Assembly: GCA_964349065.1 (NCBI GenBank)
Contig: CAYGEY010000018.1
Coordinates: forward strand, 1-19,162
DNA from: CAYGEY01 sp964349065
Lineage (GTDB): Bacteria > Patescibacteriota > Gracilibacteria > 1-14-2-50-48-13
Length of the DNA stretch: 19,162 bases
Direction of reading: 5' to 3'
Under the pieces are notes generated by a model. The model saw nothing but the letters and a program-made list of their open reading frames with translations, searched no databases and was not told the DNA's origin. Shown piece after piece: positions 15,394 through 19,162 of this stretch. Positions within the stretch are counted from its first letter, which is position 1; each line of letters begins with the position of its first letter. Position numbers and translations under genes: made by a program.

Positions 15394-16962
15394 TATTGCA
15401 AATTTGCAGCAGAAAGAGCCTTTTCCATTACGGGAAAGGCTTTTTCTAAAGCCTTTTCACCTTTTGGTGGCTGGTTCAAGGTGATTTTTTCGCCCACTAG
15501 TCGACTATTCGCAATTACGACGTTTAAAAACTCAGGAACCGCTTCACATAGCAGTTTTTTACCGTTTAGCTGGAAGTTCAAGAAGAAATACTTTAGTAGC
15601 TTTCTTTTGGCCACGGGATTCAAATGTCGGTAGTGATACGGCAGCACATTGAAACCCAAGATGACCTTCTCGGTTAAATCCCAAAGGATGGTCTCCTTCT
15701 TCTCTTCCGCGTTGGCCAAGTCGATTGTAAGGGCGTGCTTCTGTTCAACGATTTTGTTTTTCTCGGCAATACCTTCCTCGGCATCGAAGAACCCCTCAAT
15801 CACCGCATTGTTAATTTTCTGCAGTCTATTATCGAGCTGTACGAGTTTCATGTTGAGGCTTTTGCGCTTCTCCTCGTTATCAACCCGAATATTGCCCGAG
15901 AGCTCCTTAATGGCGATCTTGGCGTATTCCACGAATTCGTCCTCCAGTACAAACCTCGACAGGTTTACGATGATTAAATCCTCCAAACGATCCTCTCGGA
16001 TGTTGCTGAATTCGCACGCCCGATTGTGGCACTCAAGGTAAACATGGTTTTTGTGCTCGCCAGAAATCAGAAAATGGCCACACTCGCATTTCACCATTTT
16101 TGCGTAGGTGAAATCATGTGTGGATTTGTTCTTTTGAAAACGGCCATCCAAAACAGCTTGGACTTGATCAAACAATTTCTTGTCGATGATCGGCTCATGG
16201 TTGCCTTCAAAATAAATTGGCTGCGCGGCACTTTTTTGCCGCCATTCAATGATGCCATGATAGAAAGGATTCCTGAGCATGCGTTCAAAAACACCTTTGC
16301 GCAGATAGCTGGTTTTTGAATTGGTCATGCCTCGGCTTCGCATGTACTCGCAGATCGTGCGTATGGAATAATCGCCCGTTGCAAACATTTTGTAGGCTTC
16401 CTTCACGAATGGGGCGAGGATTGGATCGGGATACTTCTTCTTAGGGTCGTCGTCTTGGCCTTTAATGCCCGTACGGTAGCCGATTGGCGTCTGTGAGGGG
16501 AAATAGCCCCTGCGAAGCACCTCAATCATTTTTGTGCTGACCTCTTCCGAGAGATTTTCGGAGTACCAGACGGCCATGTTACAAAAATTGCGAAACGCCA
16601 AGCGCCCAGCGGAGCGGCTNNNNNNNNNNGGTATCAAATTCACCTTCGATCACGGCAATCTTTTTGCCCTCCTTGGTGATCTGACGATCGAGCAATGAAA
16701 AATCAGCGACATTGCGTGAGCTGCGATCCAATTTATGAAAAATAACCCCCTCAATATCGGGGTCTTTGAGGTGTTCAAGCATTCTATGGAATTCGGTACG
16801 TCTTCCTTTAAAACCTGATTTTGCTTCGCTATACCATTCCACAACCTCGTACTCTTTTCTTTGGGCGTATTCGCCGATAATCCGCTTCTGAGCAGGAAGC
16901 GAGTTGTCCATGTCGGCTTGCGCCTTGGTCGATACGCGGCAGTAGGCTAGATATTTTTTCAT
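15372..16962 (-). CDS. large serine recombinase (integrase), interrupted by a 10-N assembly gap
   Basis: The chosen start is the ATG at 16962, whose ATGA overlaps the stop of the small gene upstream; an ATG at 16968 is also possible. The N-terminal resolvase domain holds catalytic S11 in Y-C-R-V-S-T and K-L-D-R-S-S-R. Then come a Recombinase domain (FRNFCNMAVWYSENLSEEV, RRGYFPSQTPIGYR), a zinc ribbon (C-E-C-G-H...C-H-N-R-A-C) and a long coiled coil, the order of site-specific large serine integrases. Ns at 16620-16629 shift the frame by one. Without them the frame is continuous at 526 residues and reads F-D-T-S-R-S-A-G-R across the join, matching the family. The last residues are encoded inside the tRNA. 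It integrates and probably excises the element. Confidence 0.9.
15417..15446 (+). terminator. intrinsic terminator of the tRNA, inside the recombinase 3' coding region
   Basis: AGCCTTTTCC (15417-15426) pairs with GGGAAAGGCT (15432-15441) in a 10-bp stem with one G-T pair and a five-base loop, followed by TTTT and C. A second stem, AAAGGCTTT/AAAGCCTTT (15435-15443 and 15448-15456), shares the right arm and would exclude the first. Confidence 0.7.
16620..16629. other. assembly gap (10 N)
   Basis: Ten Ns inside the recombinase gene. The coding length is a multiple of three only if they are removed, so this looks like a filler of arbitrary length joining two contigs that probably abut. Confidence 0.95.
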
Positions 16963-17108
16963 AGACATGGGTCAGGTTTAGGAAGGAGCTTCTTCGACTC
17001 CAGATCAATTTTTACTTCCTCGAGGATCGGAACTAGCCCCATGAAAAACTGAATTACCTCCTCCTCGTGCGGAGTCCATGCTTGCTTTGTGGAGTTATTC
17101 TTTGCCAT
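16959..17108 (-). CDS. 49-residue small protein translationally coupled to the recombinase
   Basis: It begins at the ATG at 17108 (MAKNNSTKQAW), overlaps the BRO gene end by 14 bp, and its TGA (16959-16961) shares bases with the recombinase ATG (16960-16962) as ATGA. It is a single probable amphipathic helical unit, WTPHEEEVIQFF-G-VPILEEV-IDLESKKLL. It clearly resembles the plus-strand protein at 18955-19128, with about half the residues identical over some 33 positions. No known family. The coupling suggests a recombinase partner or directionality factor; this is inference only. Confidence 0.75.
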   Translation of the reverse strand: MAKNNSTKQAWTPHEEEVIQFFMGLVPILEEVKIDLESKKLLPKPDPCL

Positions 17109-17940
17109 CGCTTTCATCTTTAGATTTGAGAAGTTTTTTATCCTGAGGCTTCTTGAGGTAGTTATCCTTACTTGAAACTTTTTTACCACTCTCGATCTCA
17201 AGTTTCTTGCGGGCATCGCCAGCAATCTTGCCGCCTTTTTGAGCGGCTACTTTGCTCTGGTCAAAACCCTGAACATCAATGTTTCGAGTGATCTCCGTTG
17301 TAGACGCCTCACCAAGCATTGAGAAAATAAGCTCGAGGTCATTCATGTGATCGCGCAGGTTTTGACGCTTAAGACCCTTGAGCTCTTTATATTCGCTCGG
17401 TGTCATGCCAAAAGTAGCCTTGGAAATCTCGGCTGTAAGGATTCCGTATTCACGTTCTTCTTTTACACCACGCTTTTGCCACTCATCGGTCAATTCTTCC
17501 CGAATGGCGATGCCACGCATGCGCTTCTCAATCCACTCATCCGAGTAGCCCTTGGCTTTATAAAGAGCACGAGTGCGCTTGGTGGCCAACTCAGGGTTTT
17601 CAATTTCCTGAATTCGCTCATACCCAACCTTGGCTAACCATCGTTTGAAGGGTTCTGCCTTGGGTGATGGGATCGACTGAATGATACGAAAAACCCCTTC
17701 AGTATTGGCACAATTCATTTTCTGAAGACCACCTTTTGTCTCAACGTCAAGGGTATGGGCAATTTGCCCCCACCCTTTGGATAACTCCTCATCCCTACGA
17801 CGAATATCGCGGATATAACCCTTGGGATTAGACGAATCCGTGAGGACGGAAATCACGTCCTCGATCACAAACCACCACTCATCATTGTGGAGAGTTTTGC
17901 GAACTTCTTTGCCTTGGAAAATGGCGATTTTAGTATCCAT
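17095..17940 (-). CDS. BRO-N/DinD-like protein (phage antirepressor family)
   Basis: The start is the ATG at 17940, 4 bp after the repressor gene stop; upstream frame extension overlaps that gene and is rejected. It has 281 residues. The Bro-N domain (about 1-110) carries the family marks L-H-N-D-E-W-W-F-V-I-E-D-V and N-T-E-G-V-F-R-I-I-Q-S-I-P-S-P-K-A-E-P-F-K-R-W-L-A. The second half (GYSDEWIEKRMRGIAIREEL, ISKATFGMTPSEYKELKGL, DLELIFSMLGEASTTEI) matches the DinD-like long BRO proteins frequent in Patescibacteria. The tail from about 240 is Lys-rich. BRO proteins bind DNA and some act as antirepressors. Lying between an XRE repressor and an integrase, it probably belongs to the element's control module. 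Confidence 0.88.
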   Translation of the reverse strand: MDTKIAIFQGKEVRKTLHNDEWWFVIEDVISVLTDSSNPKGYIRDIRRRDEELSKGWGQIAHTLDVETKGGLQKMNCANTEGVFRIIQSIPSPKAEPFKRWLAKVGYERIQEIENPELATKRTRALYKAKGYSDEWIEKRMRGIAIREELTDEWQKRGVKEEREYGILTAEISKATFGMTPSEYKELKGLKRQNLRDHMNDLELIFSMLGEASTTEITRNIDVQGFDQSKVAAQKGGKIAGDARKKLEIESGKKVSSKDNYLKKPQDKKLLKSKDESDGKE

Positions 17941-17944
17941 AAAA

Positions 17945-18490
17945 TTAAGAGTTAGATTTACCTTTACCTTCATCTTTTCCTTTTTCGGGATCTTCGTTGG
18001 AGTCCATTTTTTTACCCCGAAACAGCTCATACAATTGTAAGAGCTTCTCCTTTTCATCCTTGTGCAGCTCGAGAATCTTGAGGATCATTTCCCGCTCTTC
18101 CTTGTCCTTGGCCATGATGTCCTCAATCAGTTTTTTCTGGTGCAGATTTACGCTCACATGGTTCTTGTGCCCATTCACCACCACGTTGTTATCACCACCG
18201 CCACTTAGGATTCCCTGAGACTTGAGCATGCCCATCAACTCATCGTACTTCTTGGCTTTTTCAGCAAATGCGGTCAATTCAGGCTCATCCTCACCGAAAA
18301 AATAAGAAAGGGGCATTTTGAGAGCCTTGGCGATCTGTGGAACGTACTTCTCAGGGTTTTTGATGAAGCCGCTTTCGATCTTTTGTACCGAATTGGAGAC
18401 GGCACCTATTCTACGCGAGAGCTCCATTTGGGAGATTCCCGCCTCCTCTCGAGCGGCGATTATCCGCTTAACTATGGGGTTAAATGGCAT
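17945..18490 (-). CDS. XRE-family HTH repressor (CI-like)
   Basis: A 181-residue protein starting with ATG at 18490. Residues about 6-62 form a Cro/CI helix-turn-helix (REEAGISQMELSRRIGAVSN...VQKIESG...VPQIAKALKMPLSYFFGE). A short N-G-rich stretch, G-D-N-N-V-V-V-N-G-H-K-N-H-V-S-V-N (about 99-115), is of the kind seen in phage regulators. It is followed by a charged, probably coiled-coil region (120-160) and a disordered Lys/Asp/Glu tail. There is no LexA-like peptidase, so self-cleavage is unlikely. It is the first gene behind one of two divergent promoters and probably binds the repeats in 18538-18615. Confidence 0.9.
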   Translation of the reverse strand: MPFNPIVKRIIAAREEAGISQMELSRRIGAVSNSVQKIESGFIKNPEKYVPQIAKALKMPLSYFFGEDEPELTAFAEKAKKYDELMGMLKSQGILSGGGDNNVVVNGHKNHVSVNLHQKKLIEDIMAKDKEEREMILKILELHKDEKEKLLQLYELFRGKKMDSNEDPEKGKDEGKGKSNS

Positions 18491-18537
18491 TTTAGTGTGG
18501 TTAGTAATTAAAGGCGGGTGTTCCCGTTCTCCATTGA

Positions 18538-18566
18538 AGTATAGGCAATAACGGAATCGTAGTCAA
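18538..18566 (-). promoter_or_regulatory. leftward promoter of the repressor-BRO-recombinase operon
   Basis: On the minus strand TTGACT (18561-18566) is followed after 17 bp by TATACT (18538-18543); each matches five of six consensus bases. The spacer contains TTCCGTTATT, half of a direct repeat pair. Confidence 0.65.
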
Positions 18567-18615
18567 GACTAATAACGGAAGTTATCCACAAACGATACTA
18601 AATTTACTTGACTAC
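18547..18615. promoter_or_regulatory. operator-like repeats between the divergent promoters
   Basis: AATAACGGAA occurs twice in direct orientation (18547-18556, 18571-18580; 24 bp apart). GTAGTCAAG (18559-18567) and CTTGACTAC (18607-18615) are inverted copies that contain the two -35 boxes. TAGTC-AA-GACTA (18560-18571) and ATAAC-GGAA-GTTAT (18572-18585) are local palindromes. These are candidate repressor sites. The rest of 18491-18697 shows no gene. Confidence 0.55.
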
Positions 18616-18635
18616 CTATTCCAAAAGAGTATGAT
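18608..18635 (+). promoter_or_regulatory. rightward promoter of the plus-strand operon
   Basis: TTGACT (18608-18613) is followed after 16 bp by TATGAT (18630-18635); each matches five of six consensus bases. It leaves a leader of about 55 nt before the ATG at 18698. Confidence 0.6.
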
Positions 18636-18697
18636 AAACAGTGAAGGAACGGAACTTGGCTGAGTGGCATATATTTTTTACCCTCTAATGTTCCCAA

Positions 18698-18943
18698 ATG
18701 GAATCACTAACAAGTAAGAAAATGGGTAGACCATACGCAACAACGGCTGAGACAAGACAAACAATGTGGGCACTTTGGCTCAAAGGCTACACCTACATTG
18801 AGATTGCTCGCCAGTTTAAAACATACCGCCAAAAGTCACGATCCATTGTCCTCTCCTTCGATCCTGCTTTTGAACACTTCAAGCAGCACGATGAGAACCG
18901 ACGGATCAGGCAAATGGCGGAAACGCTTAATACCACTGATTAA
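18698..18943 (+). CDS. small HTH-like DNA-binding protein
   Basis: An 81-residue basic protein. The stretch AETRQTMWALWLKGYTYIEIARQFKTYRQKSRSI (about 17-50) reads as a homeodomain-like or transposase-type helix-turn-helix, with G-Y-T-Y-I-E-I-A-R-Q-F as the turn and start of the recognition helix. The M-G-R-P at residue 9 (ATG at 18722) could be the true start, since both starts lack a ribosome site. First gene of the rightward operon, opposite the XRE repressor, so a Cro-like or early regulatory role is possible. Family not recognised with certainty. Confidence 0.65.
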   Translation: MESLTSKKMGRPYATTAETRQTMWALWLKGYTYIEIARQFKTYRQKSRSIVLSFDPAFEHFKQHDENRRIRQMAETLNTTD

Positions 18944-18954
18944 ATCCATGAACC

Positions 18955-19128
18955 ATGCCGCAACAATTAACGGAAAAATTAACGGCCGAAGAACGGCAAG
19001 TGGTCGATTTCTTCAAAGGTTTCATCCCTATTTTGCAAGAGATCCTTGTCGATCTCGAAAAAAAGAACCTCCTTGACCCCGAGCTCTGCTCGAAGAAACC
19101 GACTAACTCTCAACCCTTAACTACTTAA
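18955..19128 (+). CDS. 57-residue small protein, paralogue of the recombinase-coupled protein
   Basis: It runs from ATG at 18955 to TAA at 19126-19128, 11 bp after the HTH gene stop. Its core L-T-A-E-E-R-Q-V-V-D-F-F-K-G-F-I-P-I-L-Q aligns without gaps with the 49-residue protein at 16959-17108: shared T, V, FF, G, PIL, E, DLE, K, LL. The last 14 residues are a Pro/Ser/Thr tail. Finding two diverged copies on opposite strands of one element supports both as real genes. Function unknown. Confidence 0.7.
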   Translation: MPQQLTEKLTAEERQVVDFFKGFIPILQEILVDLEKKNLLDPELCSKKPTNSQPLTT

Positions 19129-19133
19129 CCCAT

Positions 19134-19162
19134 ATGCAAGCAATCCAAGTTTTCTCAGACGA
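19134..19162 (+). CDS. start of a further gene, cut by window end
   Basis: An ATG 5 bp after the previous stop opens MQAIQVFSD and stays open to the edge. The spacing suggests an operon. Nine residues are too few to name a family. Confidence 0.4.

Noticed and set aside
16579..16968. Two separate recombinase genes (N-terminal and C-terminal pieces)
   Set aside because: The break coincides with the 10-N gap, and deleting it gives one continuous, family-consistent frame.
16959..17225. Longer 88-residue form of the small recombinase-coupled protein
   Set aside because: The extra N-terminal part is antisense-free but lies wholly in the BRO gene in another frame, is Arg/Ser-rich and unlike the paralogue; the ATG at 17108 fits better.
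18798..19076. 92-residue plus-strand frame overlapping the HTH and small-protein genes
   Set aside because: It overlaps two better genes in another frame and has a low-complexity Arg/Ser composition.
1..19162. Alternative genetic code (UGA as Gly or Trp)
   Set aside because: No gene needs read-through of TGA, and TGA closes the recombinase and the small protein at sensible places.
1..19162. CRISPR array, insertion sequence or rRNA
   Set aside because: No regularly spaced direct repeats, no DDE or HUH transposase with inverted ends, and no rRNA-like stretch was seen.

Overview
The window looks like a piece of an AT-rich bacterial genome, most likely Patescibacteria (CPR) or a similar reduced lineage. 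This taxon call is an inference. It rests on compact same-strand gene strings, A/T-rich leaders without GGAGG-type ribosome sites, a small two-helix membrane protein, a BRO-family protein and a large serine recombinase of types often met in that group. The standard code (TGA as stop) fits every gene.

Region 1 (1-2031, minus strand) reads as ordinary host sequence: the start of a D-2-hydroxyacid dehydrogenase cut by the window edge, a tRNA-Ala(TGC), a small membrane protein and a family 2 glycosyltransferase.

Region 2 (2094-15187, all minus strand) is a copper/heavy-metal homeostasis island in two blocks. The upstream block runs multicopper oxidase -> exported 130-residue unknown -> His-rich lipoprotein -> long RND adaptor -> RND permease. 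The second block starts at a clear promoter (TTTACA, 17 bp, TACAAT; 7283-7311) whose -10 lies inside an inverted repeat that is the likely CsoR operator. It runs CsoR -> Cu(+) P-type ATPase -> membrane-anchored seven-blade beta-propeller -> HMA/UreH-like membrane protein -> cupredoxin. Together these would sense Cu(I), pump it out of the cytoplasm, oxidise it outside, bind it in the envelope and extrude it. No outer-membrane channel gene is present.

Region 3 (15317-19162) is the edge of an integrated element that is visibly richer in G and C. A tRNA with a CAT anticodon (15317-15393) is the apparent attachment gene, and the recombinase reading frame ends inside it. The minus-strand operon is XRE repressor -> BRO/DinD-like protein -> 49-residue small protein -> large serine recombinase, with tight overlaps. 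A divergent plus-strand operon carries a small HTH-like protein, a 57-residue paralogue of the 49-residue protein, and a third gene cut by the window end. Divergent promoters whose -35 boxes lie in inverted copies of one 9-mer separate the two operons, giving the layout of a temperate-element switch. A 10-N assembly gap interrupts the recombinase; removing the Ns restores one open frame. No stretch over 300 bases is without a gene; the largest gaps are 588-740 and 18491-18697.
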